In this document: in pieces, positions 26,590 through 34,485 of the stretch | Position numbering within the stretch: position 1 is the stretch's first letter | How the letters are laid out: each line of letters starts with the position of its first letter | Origin: Salinicoccus sp. YB14-2 | Lineage (GTDB): Bacteria; Bacillota; Bacilli; Staphylococcales; Salinicoccaceae | Length of the DNA: 64,000 bases | NCBI RefSeq assembly: GCF_001265075.1 | Contig: NZ_LFKO01000002.1 | Coordinates: 236,719 to 300,718, forward strand | Reading direction: 5' to 3' | Notes under the pieces: generated by a model | What the model saw: only the letters and a program-made list of their open reading frames with translations | Database searches by the model: none | What the model was told of the DNA's origin: nothing | Program-made: the position numbers and the translations under genes

Positions 26590-26797
26590 TTGCTGTGTAC
26601 CTTTCCAATTTCAAGTTCATCGATTGGTTCTTGTAGCTTTCTTACCCACTCCTGTAGCTCGGCAAGATCAAAGTAATCTTTCCCTTCCACTTTTAATACA
26701 GTAATTCCTTTTTTTTTTTTTTAAAATTTAAGGTAGAGGATTCGATTTTTAATGCTTGTTCGATTTCTTGTTTTTTATATAATCCTTCCATATACAT
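26583..26797 (-). pseudogene. Truncated, frameshifted copy of the SRA-like/HNH enzyme N-terminus
   Basis: On the minus strand from 26,797 the frame reads MEGLYKKQEIEQALKIESST and enters a run of 14 T/A bases (26,709-26,722). In the shifted frame it continues VLKVEGKDYFDLAELQEWVR then KLQEPIDELEIGKVHSNQ. This matches, step for step, the first about 68 residues of the gene at 22,457-23,437 (LYNRKQVQEHFKIDTSTL ... YFDVETVKDWLEER ... NNLEIGKIYDNK). It then breaks off at the IstB-like fragment. It is a dead relative, not a recent identical duplicate. Confidence 0.75.
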
Positions 26798-26978
26798 GCT
26801 CTTTTGTATTAAAAGCTGATCTTGTTTATAACTATTATTCCATAATATTGAAAACATTTTGCCCTTTTGCCCTGGTGAATATGCAGAGGGCAAAAGGGCA
26901 GAAATAATCCCAGATTGTTATAATTCAAGTAATAGGTATATATTATATTAATGAAGATTTTAATCAGGAGGGATAAGC

Positions 26979-28943
26979 TTGATTATCTTAAAGACAAATG
27001 ATGAACGGCTAAGAGGATTCTGTAATTTATGGAATGCAGTACTCCAGGAGGACACGAGTTATGAAAATATTACTTTACTTAATGGAGAAACTGTAAATAA
27101 TATCGTGGTATTTCTAAAGGTACCCCTGTTGAACATAGATAACCGCTCGTTACATCCACAAATTTATAGAGGCGACGAAACAACAGCTATGACCATCCCA
27201 TTTTACTTCCCAAGGGATTTTAAAAGTAAGTATGACATGTCTATGTTACTGGATGCAATGACATGGGTGATTACGGATACACTTTCTGTCTATTGCTTCA
27301 TTAATGCTGTGCGCAGATATTGGCTGGAAGAAAATCTTCATCAAAGAAATGAATATTTTCTAAAATCAGTGGATACAGGATTGGACTTAGGTCAAACATT
27401 AAGAAATTTGAATGACCGAGTATTGTTAAGTGAAATGAGATTGGACGCTACACTTAAGTCAATACCCTTACCTTCAATTGATGAAATCACAACAAAGGAA
27501 GAGGTTAGTCATATTGCTCATAAAGTAAGAATAACTGGTTATCTGTACATCGCTTCTATTGAAGATGTCATGACATTGACAGGCATCTCATCATTTTCGT
27601 TTTCCTGGCCGAAGCTAGAAGATGAAGTATTATACACATCAGATCAGTCGGATATAGTACATATCATAAAAAATTTCCCGAACGGAACAAAATTTTTCTC
27701 CTTCATTAAACACCTATCTTCTTCGGCGAAAGACTTACCATATTTTCCGAAAGGGCACTTAAAAGACTTAAACGCAAAACAGTTGTGCTCTATAGTTAAA
27801 ATAGCACGAATCCCTAGAGATTTTGACAAAAATAAATCGATTGAAACGACGTTCACCCAAATGGTCATTATAAATTTTTATATTGTAATGAAAGAACACT
27901 TATCACAAAGTGAATTCACAAAGATCGTCCGAGAAGAGCAAGTGCCTTTTAATACTCATGAAAAGATTTTTCAATCTGCTTCTGAAATATTACCTCATAA
28001 AGTGACACAGCAATTAAAAGAAACACTGGAAAGATGCTCGGATTTAAAAAAATTTGACTTGGAAGAGATGCTCCCCACAGATGTTTTGTTACAAGATTCA
28101 AATATAGTTGATAGCATGAATGAGCAGGAACAGGGAGAGTTAAAGAAGAAATTTGAAAAACTTTCGAAATACTACCAGAGCAAAAAGGCTAAAGACAAAA
28201 TCGAAGTATTGAGTAGCGCCATCACATTCTTAATGGATATTTTCCATCAGGATGATCACTTAAATACGATTATGTCTCACTACAGTCATATTCACTTTCT
28301 GAACATCTTACATGAAGTCCATAAAATAATAGAACAACTGGAGGAATTCCAAGAAAACGAAGAAGAAACTTCTGACATATTAGAGCTTTTACTGATGAAT
28401 ATCAGTGATTACCAAAGTGAAAAAGAAGAAGTTGCCAATCAAGCGGGTGAGCTTGATTATAGTCAAAATAGCGACTCACTATTAAATAAAGCTGCTCAGG
28501 AAAAATTTGATCGGATAACTGGTAGAATAACAGATTTCCTTAATGATTTTGAAAACGAATTACCATCCACATGGGATATAGAAGATTATAAAGAATTTCT
28601 AAATGATCTTGTAAGCGAAGATGCTTATATCGAGACCCTGCGTAACTATATGCATGAGATCGATGAGATTGAAGAAGAGATTGGTAAGCCGCTCATAGAT
28701 GAAGAAATAGTCCATAAGCTCATTTACGGACTGATCGGTTATTATTTCAATCTGCATCATACTTCAGAAATTTTACAAACTGTTAGAAACAGTCAGGTTC
28801 CTTCAATTGGTAATGCAAGCCTACCATTGAAAGAAAGTTTTTCGATGACCTTCAATCACTCTTTCAATTCCTTTACTCCAAAATCAATTGAATTTACTGA
28901 GAATGAATATAAACGGTTCTGCTCCATCATTAAATCACTTTGA
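26979..28943 (+). CDS. Large protein of unknown function upstream of the SCC replication genes
   Basis: A 654-residue soluble protein starting with TTG behind GGAGGG. No membrane segment or catalytic signature is seen. The middle (about 370-560) is strongly acidic and predicted helical/coiled coil (EEFQENEEETSDILELL, DEIEEEIGKPL). Aromatic-rich N-terminal stretches (AMTIPFYFPRDF) may form a separate domain. It is followed by a strong terminator, then CCPol. It lies where SCC elements carry replication or regulatory genes, but I recognise no family. It is one of the largest unexplained ORFs of the island. Confidence 0.6.
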   Translation: MIILKTNDERLRGFCNLWNAVLQEDTSYENITLLNGETVNNIVVFLKVPLLNIDNRSLHPQIYRGDETTAMTIPFYFPRDFKSKYDMSMLLDAMTWVITDTLSVYCFINAVRRYWLEENLHQRNEYFLKSVDTGLDLGQTLRNLNDRVLLSEMRLDATLKSIPLPSIDEITTKEEVSHIAHKVRITGYLYIASIEDVMTLTGISSFSFSWPKLEDEVLYTSDQSDIVHIIKNFPNGTKFFSFIKHLSSSAKDLPYFPKGHLKDLNAKQLCSIVKIARIPRDFDKNKSIETTFTQMVIINFYIVMKEHLSQSEFTKIVREEQVPFNTHEKIFQSASEILPHKVTQQLKETLERCSDLKKFDLEEMLPTDVLLQDSNIVDSMNEQEQGELKKKFEKLSKYYQSKKAKDKIEVLSSAITFLMDIFHQDDHLNTIMSHYSHIHFLNILHEVHKIIEQLEEFQENEEETSDILELLLMNISDYQSEKEEVANQAGELDYSQNSDSLLNKAAQEKFDRITGRITDFLNDFENELPSTWDIEDYKEFLNDLVSEDAYIETLRNYMHEIDEIEEEIGKPLIDEEIVHKLIYGLIGYYFNLHHTSEILQTVRNSQVPSIGNASLPLKESFSMTFNHSFNSFTPKSIEFTENEYKRFCSIIKSL

Positions 28944-28976
28944 TACTAAAATCACATATTGAATTCTAAAAAATAT

Positions 28977-29017
28977 GACATTGCACCGACCCATAGCGTC
29001 GGTGCAATGTCTTTTTT
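28977..29017 (+). terminator. Strong terminator after the 654-residue gene
   Basis: GACATTGCACCGAC (28,977-28,990) pairs perfectly with GTCGGTGCAATGTC (28,998-29,011), followed by six Ts. It separates this gene from the CCPol operon. Confidence 0.9.
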
Positions 29018-29134
29018 GCTAGAAATTCATATCACTTTTCCTCTGTCATAATCGAGACATAAGTTATCGATAGCTTATCAAAAATTCATTCATCTAACTG
29101 CTGACGAGCAGGGGGTGAGACAGGAGGAATAATC

Positions 29135-30280
29135 ATGGAAAAGACAAATATTCAAAGAAAGGCTCAGGTGGTTCTTGGACCGACCATGAGTCAGGCACAA
29201 AATGCACTGATGCAATATGAAGCGGGCACCAGAACCGTTGAAAATCTGTATCAGAATCTTAAGGATAAAGTGGAGATGGCTACAAAACCCATCCCTGCTG
29301 AGATTCTGGAAGCGGAACTCGAATTCATTAATGATGTGGAAGGTTGCTGCAAAAAACTTGAAAAGCGTGGCGTTCAAATTGATCGTGCACCATTTGATGA
29401 ACTAATCATTGGTGCAATTCATTCAGCCAGACAAGCAGAACAAGGACATCGCATCATTCAATTTGAAAGTATTCATAATAATGTCAGAGAAATGGTCACT
29501 CATCAGAATGTCATATGTCCAAAGTTTACAAGTTTAAGTAGCACGACTGGCCGAATCCATGCAAGTCAACCGGCCATTCAAAACTGGCCGTCTGCATTGA
29601 GACGGACACTGAAATCAACTGATGCATCCATGAAACACACTTACAGCCTGGATTTTACAGCATTCGATCCCACTGTATTAGCAGCCTTGTCACAGGATCA
29701 AAATTTGATTACAGATTTAAAAAAAGATGATTTTTATCTCAATCTTCTGGCTGTAATGTCCATCAATCCACTGGGTGATAAGGATTATCGTTCAAGTGTA
29801 AAGCAGTTGTTTTTAGCTTCTTTTATTAATGGTGCTGAAGCAGAGATCTTCATTCGCAGAAAACGATTGCCGATTTCCAAAGAGGATTGGCAAGCAGTGA
29901 TTGATCGGTACTCAACAGCGCAAGCATATATTGAAACAGTCAACGCTGAACATCGTGCCACAGGAATGAATGGTATTGAACTAAAGTTCAGACATAATGA
30001 TGAAGCTGTATTTAGTAAATTTATACAAGCACAGGCCGCGTATATCTTCAAAAAAATTCTACTCGATGTGCAATACAATGAGTGGTATGGAACTTACGAG
30101 GTATTGCTCCCGGTGCATGATGCACTGATTATCGGTACCAAGACTGAAGAAGAAGTCCACTCTGTAACGCAGAATATGTCGGATATATTTAATGAAATCA
30201 CTAGCACTGATATTGCCAGAGTGAAAATAGAAAAACTATCAATGGGACAGGATGATGATCATGAAAACATGGAAAAGTAA
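29135..30280 (+). CDS. CCPol: SCC-type A-family DNA polymerase/primase
   Basis: A 381-residue minimal family A polymerase without exonuclease domains. Motif A is S-L-D-F-T-A-F-D-P (normally DYSQIE), the O-helix region is SVKQLFLASFINGA, and motif C is L-P-V-H-D-A-L (normally VHDE). The T-T-G-R-I-H-A-S-Q-P-A-I-Q-N-W segment is a family A hallmark. In SCCmec elements such proteins (CCPol) pair with a small partner (MP) and act as a primase with the Cch2 helicase; all three genes are adjacent here. AGGAGGA precedes the ATG. The catalytic Asp residues of motifs A and C are kept. Confidence 0.88.
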   Translation: MEKTNIQRKAQVVLGPTMSQAQNALMQYEAGTRTVENLYQNLKDKVEMATKPIPAEILEAELEFINDVEGCCKKLEKRGVQIDRAPFDELIIGAIHSARQAEQGHRIIQFESIHNNVREMVTHQNVICPKFTSLSSTTGRIHASQPAIQNWPSALRRTLKSTDASMKHTYSLDFTAFDPTVLAALSQDQNLITDLKKDDFYLNLLAVMSINPLGDKDYRSSVKQLFLASFINGAEAEIFIRRKRLPISKEDWQAVIDRYSTAQAYIETVNAEHRATGMNGIELKFRHNDEAVFSKFIQAQAAYIFKKILLDVQYNEWYGTYEVLLPVHDALIIGTKTEEEVHSVTQNMSDIFNEITSTDIARVKIEKLSMGQDDDHENMEK

Positions 30281-30608
30281 GGTTTTTGGTAATGCGGTCG
30301 GCTTGAAAGCGAATCAGCTATATGTCGCAAGGTTGGTTGACGATGAAGATGCCTCTGACGACAAAGTGAAGTTCAGTTATGAAATCAAACGCTCTGATGG
30401 GAGTCATGCTGTGATCAATCGCAGTATAAAAATGAATAAATACTCACTCAAAAACTGGTTGAAAGACCACACAGGTTTTGATGATAGTGACTCGGATATG
30501 ACTGAATTGAAGGCTGCTGAACACTTAGTGCTCATTGGTCAATACGAAGGGTTTTCTTTCGTGCAGAAAGTATATCCAATGGGTGAGGAGCTGCTTATAG
30601 ATGAGTGA
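30252..30608 (+). CDS. MP-like partner of CCPol
   Basis: A small protein (115-118 residues) with mixed basic and acidic composition, overlapping the end of the polymerase gene and the start of the helicase gene. In SCCmec the gene in this position encodes MP, which forms a complex with CCPol. The pattern Y-E-I-K-R-S-D-G-S-H...W-L-K-D-H-T-G-F suggests a beta-rich fold. ATG 30,261 is preceded by AGGA and may be the true start rather than 30,252. The assignment rests mainly on gene order. Confidence 0.7.
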   Translation: MMIMKTWKSKVFGNAVGLKANQLYVARLVDDEDASDDKVKFSYEIKRSDGSHAVINRSIKMNKYSLKNWLKDHTGFDDSDSDMTELKAAEHLVLIGQYEGFSFVQKVYPMGEELLIDE

Positions 30609-32196
30609 TCTCGAAAAGCAGTTGCAATTTCTTAAGGATCACCGCGATATGTTTAATATAACTGCTGTATCAGGGATTGTGGCTTTAGAAACAGATTCTG
30701 ATGATGAAAGGGCTCCTGGTTTTCAGGAGCCGCCTTTGGCGGGGGAACTATTGGAAACACTGAATACCCCTGTACAGGGCACCTCAACTCTACTGAAATT
30801 TGTCAAATATTTCAACTGGGTGGTTGCTGATGGAAAAGTTCAAGTAAACGATACAGAAATGGTCGAGCTACTTGTGACCATCCTCGAAATCCGAGAGTTC
30901 AATGACGGCATCATGTTATTAACCGCAGAGGGTTGGCAGTCATGCGATCAGAAGTTTTTGATAAAGGTGATCAACGCACTCTCTAAAATTTTGTTGAACC
31001 ATAGAGCTTCTGCGCATAGTCGATCAGAATCGATTGCTAAAGCATTGCTGCAGTCTCATGATCTACAGGCTGTGGACTTCAATAACGAGCATGTACAGGT
31101 GAAAAATGGCATCTTTAAGGTTAAAACGGGCCAGGTTGAACCGCACGATGTGAGTATCATTCCCAGGGTTCGGTTAACGGTTGACCTGAAGGGTCTTCAA
31201 CCTCTGGAATCAGAAATACCTGAACACTTTAAAAGCTTCATCAAAAGTATCACAGAAGGCGATGTCGAGTACTACGAATACCTGATTGATGTCATCGCTT
31301 ATGTGATCGCTCCATTTAAAATGCACTCTTTGAAGTCCGTGATTTTTCATGGAAGTGGGGGTAATGGCAAGACGATCTTGATGGATGTCATCCGCTCACT
31401 ATTCGAGACTTCAGCAGTGACAAGTACTAATCTGAGCGATCTAAACAGTGATTTCGGACTCTCCGGCCTTCAGAAAGCGAGCTTGAATATATCGCAGGAG
31501 ATATCAGCGAGTCAGCCAAAGCCGAAAGCGGTTCAACAGTTAAAAGCAATCTTAGAAGAGAGTACTGCTTATCTTCGGGTGAATGAGAAGTATCGACCAG
31601 CTCAGGATTATGAACTGAATGTGAAAATGCTGTTCGGTTCAAACTCTGTCATCGACTTCGGAAAGGATAACCGGAAACCCTTATCCCGGCGGATGCTTGT
31701 ATTACCTTTCAATCATACACCTGCTCAACCAGACTTGAAATTAAAGGAAAAGCTGCAGGATGAAAAGGAACAAATTTTAGCGTTCCTCTTGAAAAAAATG
31801 TACGAAATTAAACAGCGCGGTGAGTTGAAAGAACAACCAGCAGTTGTTGTTGAAGAAATGGATATTTGGTTCCATATGAAATCTGCGTACTTTACAAAAA
31901 AACCTAAAACAGAGAAAGCTGTTCGAAACTGGCTTCAGGGAAAAATAGTAAGCCAGCAAGGTGCAAAAGAAGTATTGCAAAGCGCACTCAACAAACAGAT
32001 ACGTTCAGAAGTATCAAATGAAGCCACCGCGCAACTGTGTAATCAGATCATACAAAATGTGTATGATACTACAATATTAAAGAGCAACGGTGACCGGTAT
32101 TGGAAGGATTTAGCATACCTTCACCCAGATGTTGAAGCAGTCGATCTCAACAGTCAACAGTGGGACATGACTGACTTTATAGATTTTAATGAATAA
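30601..32196 (+). CDS. cch2: Cch2-like SCC replicative helicase (D5/SF3-type AAA+)
   Basis: A 531-residue protein. The ATPase core has Walker A G-S-G-G-N-G-K-T near residue 254, Walker B-like KASLNISQEIS, and sensor-1 K-M-L-F-G-S-N. A D5_N-like segment precedes it and a winged-helix-like region follows. An N-terminal about 190 residues are probably a DNA-binding or partner domain. The start overlaps MP by 8 bases. In SCCmec the equivalent Cch2 unwinds DNA for CCPol. Presence of polymerase, partner and helicase suggests the excised circle can replicate (known for SCCmec as a proposal, inferred here). Confidence 0.85.
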   Translation: MSDLEKQLQFLKDHRDMFNITAVSGIVALETDSDDERAPGFQEPPLAGELLETLNTPVQGTSTLLKFVKYFNWVVADGKVQVNDTEMVELLVTILEIREFNDGIMLLTAEGWQSCDQKFLIKVINALSKILLNHRASAHSRSESIAKALLQSHDLQAVDFNNEHVQVKNGIFKVKTGQVEPHDVSIIPRVRLTVDLKGLQPLESEIPEHFKSFIKSITEGDVEYYEYLIDVIAYVIAPFKMHSLKSVIFHGSGGNGKTILMDVIRSLFETSAVTSTNLSDLNSDFGLSGLQKASLNISQEISASQPKPKAVQQLKAILEESTAYLRVNEKYRPAQDYELNVKMLFGSNSVIDFGKDNRKPLSRRMLVLPFNHTPAQPDLKLKEKLQDEKEQILAFLLKKMYEIKQRGELKEQPAVVVEEMDIWFHMKSAYFTKKPKTEKAVRNWLQGKIVSQQGAKEVLQSALNKQIRSEVSNEATAQLCNQIIQNVYDTTILKSNGDRYWKDLAYLHPDVEAVDLNSQQWDMTDFIDFNE

Positions 32197-32204
32197 AAAA
32201 AAGG

Positions 32205-32235
32205 GAATCTGCGAAGGATTTATTCCTGCAGATTC
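32205..32235 (+). terminator. Hairpin after the helicase gene
   Basis: GAATCTGC pairs with GCAGATTC; no clear T-run follows, so it may act as an mRNA-stabilising or weak attenuating stem between cch2 and the next gene. Confidence 0.4.
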
Positions 32236-32267
32236 ACCTTAATGATAAGAAATGGAGAAATTAAATT

Positions 32268-32936
32268 ATGAATAATGAACAGTATACACCAAAAATTTTA
32301 ACAGTATGGATCACACCAGATCCGAGTGCAGCAATCAACGTGGACTTTGAAAAATTAACATCAATGGTGGAACTCACAAAGGCTTTAGACTTGGGCGTAG
32401 AGAAAACACAAACTGTGACCTTGAATTTTTACTATGATCGCGAGGAACAGCTCGATACTATCAATTTCAAAAATGAGCGTGCATTAATGAAGAATACTCA
32501 AGTTGACGCAGTATTTTTTATTATACCTGACATTAGAATTCTTATGGCAAATCATCGTGAGTTCAGAGCGTTTATAAAAAGTATGGCCGACTTTCAATTA
32601 AAAAATTCATATGTTATTACCTACCACAATAGGTTCTCAATGCATCAAATTTCAAGATTTTTTAATAATTGTGCCGATGTACTTCGCCATTCAGTTGAAG
32701 ATTTAATAGGATTACGGAACGGAAATGATACAGACCAATTAACCATTAGTTTTTATCTGCATCATGTGCTGAATGTCGCAGATACTTTACTTGAAGATAT
32801 GACGGCAAATGAAGATGACTTCGAATATTACGGGGAAATCGATATTCGAAATTACCTTTACATTCATAAACTAATCTCTTTAAGAGAAGGGCTTTTTAAG
32901 GCTATTGAACTGAGGAGGGTTAAAATTGAAGATTGA
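32268..32936 (+). CDS. Unknown protein between Cch2 and CcrA
   Basis: A 222-residue soluble protein starting 71 bases after cch2 behind GGAGA. The first about 120 residues alternate strands and helices (ILTVWITPDPS; AVFFIIPDIRILM; SYVITYHNRFS). The second half is helical (FYLHHVLNVADTLLEDM, YIHKLISLREGLFKAIE). No family is recognised. Its place between replication and recombinase genes suggests an accessory role in excision or replication (inference). The next 28-codon gene overlaps its end. Confidence 0.6.
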   Translation: MNNEQYTPKILTVWITPDPSAAINVDFEKLTSMVELTKALDLGVEKTQTVTLNFYYDREEQLDTINFKNERALMKNTQVDAVFFIIPDIRILMANHREFRAFIKSMADFQLKNSYVITYHNRFSMHQISRFFNNCADVLRHSVEDLIGLRNGNDTDQLTISFYLHHVLNVADTLLEDMTANEDDFEYYGEIDIRNYLYIHKLISLREGLFKAIELRRVKIED

Positions 32937-33012
32937 TTCACAGGAAGATTTTTACGACAAACTGGTCAATGTTCTGTTGACCGAGATGGATAAAGAGCAT
33001 GACGGTGAATAA
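32926..33012 (+). CDS. 28-residue acidic small protein before ccrA
   Basis: A TTG start with an ideal GAGGAGG seven bases upstream (32,912-32,918) opens a 28-codon frame, M-K-I-D-S-Q-E-D-F-Y-D-K-L then VNVLLTEMDKEHDGE, overlapping the previous gene by 11 bases in another frame. The strong ribosome site and coherent amphipathic helix argue that it is translated. It ends just before a terminator hairpin. Function unknown. Confidence 0.6.
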   Translation: MKIDSQEDFYDKLVNVLLTEMDKEHDGE

Positions 33013-33031
33013 GCGCAAATGAAGTTATTCA

Positions 33032-33062
33032 AGCAGGGGTGCCTGGCATCCCTGCTCTTTAT
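33032..33062 (+). terminator. Terminator before ccrA
   Basis: AGCAGGGGTGCC pairs with GGCATCCCTGCT and is followed by CTTTAT. It would isolate ccrAB from the replication operon or act as an attenuator. Confidence 0.6.
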
Positions 33063-33084
33063 ATAAAGAGAGGATAAGATACAG

Positions 33085-34485
33085 ATGAAAATTACAATCG
33101 CATACTGCAGACAGTCGTTTCAGCGGCCCAAGAAGGAATCCACCGTGATATGGCAACGCAGTAAAATTGAATCCCATGCCAAGAACAGGGACATTCAGAT
33201 TCAAGAGGTATTCTCCGAAGTAAAATCCGGTAAGAGCACCAATCGTCCAGAGTACCAGCGAATGCTTAAGTTGATCAAGGCCAAGCAGGTCTCTGAACTG
33301 TATGTGTACCGCCTCGACCGTTTGTCACGGAACACGCAGGATTTACTGACGTGCTTTGAAATCGCGGCCGAAGCTAAAGTGATCATTCGAAGTGTGACGG
33401 AAGGAGACTTCGATTATGCCAAGCCCAATGACAGGATAAAGATGCAGACACTGGCAATTATCGGGGAACTGCAGCGAACAATTTCTCGGGAAAACAGGGA
33501 GATCAATAATATTAAGAAGTTCAACTCTGGTCAGGTTGTAAACCATGTGGCGCCATTTGGCTACCGGTATCATCAGGGCAAGTTTGAAATTGAATCTGCA
33601 GAAGCACCTACGGTCAAATTTGTTTTTGAGCAGTACTTGAACGGTCTGGGGTATAAAAGAATCGCCCAGTTTACACAAAACCGCCCAGCATTAATCACCC
33701 GCAGCCCTGCGCAAGTGAAGAACATCTTAACGAACCCCAAATATACAGGTGTGTTCAAAAGTAAGTACGGGACACTGAAACACGTAGTGCCCGCCATTGT
33801 TTCAGAAGACACATTCATGTCTGCCAAACGTGAAAGACAAAAGAGGGCCTGTCGCACTCAACAACGACACTCGGTGCCGGCTCGACTTAGACAAAAAATC
33901 TTCTGTCCGTACTGTGACAGTAAGCTCACCACGTACCATTTCCGCCGTCAAACAAACTCTCAGCCATTTTATGTTTGTCAGAAAAAAATGAGTGGTCAGT
34001 ATGATGACTGTGCCCTGCCATTCATACCATTGAAGCAATTTGAAAATAAGGTCTTGCAACAGCTGGCCCAGTTCTTTATATCCAAGGACCAGCTTCATCA
34101 CTTACATCAGAAGGCCATGAGTAGGATGGCAGAAATGCAGAAACAGCTTAAAGATGAAACACGGCGGTATATCGCTCAGAAAGATCAGCTGATTGAAAAA
34201 CTTGCGTCCGGTAAAATAACTTTAGCCGCCTTTCAAGAACACATGACCAGCTTAGAATCCCGACGGTCGAAATCAAATGAATATAATGAGACTTCACATA
34301 TCACTCCGCAACAGATTGCTAAACTGATTCGGACGAATCCGAACTTACATGATGAACTTTGGGATTATGTAAAGTATGTGAAAATGGACAAACATCAAAA
34401 CCTGACAGCAATCATGCTGGAAGATATAAATATCAATGTTATCAATTCTAATACAAAGGAGCCCATATCAAATGAATCAAAATAA
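33085..34485 (+). CDS. ccrA: CcrA-like large serine recombinase
   Basis: A 466-residue recombinase. The catalytic domain begins with A-Y-C-R-Q-S (Ser11) and contains Y-R-L-D-R-L-S-R-N and the A-P-F-G-Y linker. The recombinase domain (VKFVFEQYLNGLGYKRIAQF) and zinc ribbon (C-P-Y-C...C-Q-K...C) follow, then a coiled coil. Length and order match CcrA of SCC (about 450 residues). It overlaps ccrB by 14 bases. With CcrB it excises and integrates the element at TATCA-core sites. The unusual target gene suggests this is a divergent allotype; identity values need an alignment. Confidence 0.93.
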   Translation: MKITIAYCRQSFQRPKKESTVIWQRSKIESHAKNRDIQIQEVFSEVKSGKSTNRPEYQRMLKLIKAKQVSELYVYRLDRLSRNTQDLLTCFEIAAEAKVIIRSVTEGDFDYAKPNDRIKMQTLAIIGELQRTISRENREINNIKKFNSGQVVNHVAPFGYRYHQGKFEIESAEAPTVKFVFEQYLNGLGYKRIAQFTQNRPALITRSPAQVKNILTNPKYTGVFKSKYGTLKHVVPAIVSEDTFMSAKRERQKRACRTQQRHSVPARLRQKIFCPYCDSKLTTYHFRRQTNSQPFYVCQKKMSGQYDDCALPFIPLKQFENKVLQQLAQFFISKDQLHHLHQKAMSRMAEMQKQLKDETRRYIAQKDQLIEKLASGKITLAAFQEHMTSLESRRSKSNEYNETSHITPQQIAKLIRTNPNLHDELWDYVKYVKMDKHQNLTAIMLEDININVINSNTKEPISNESK

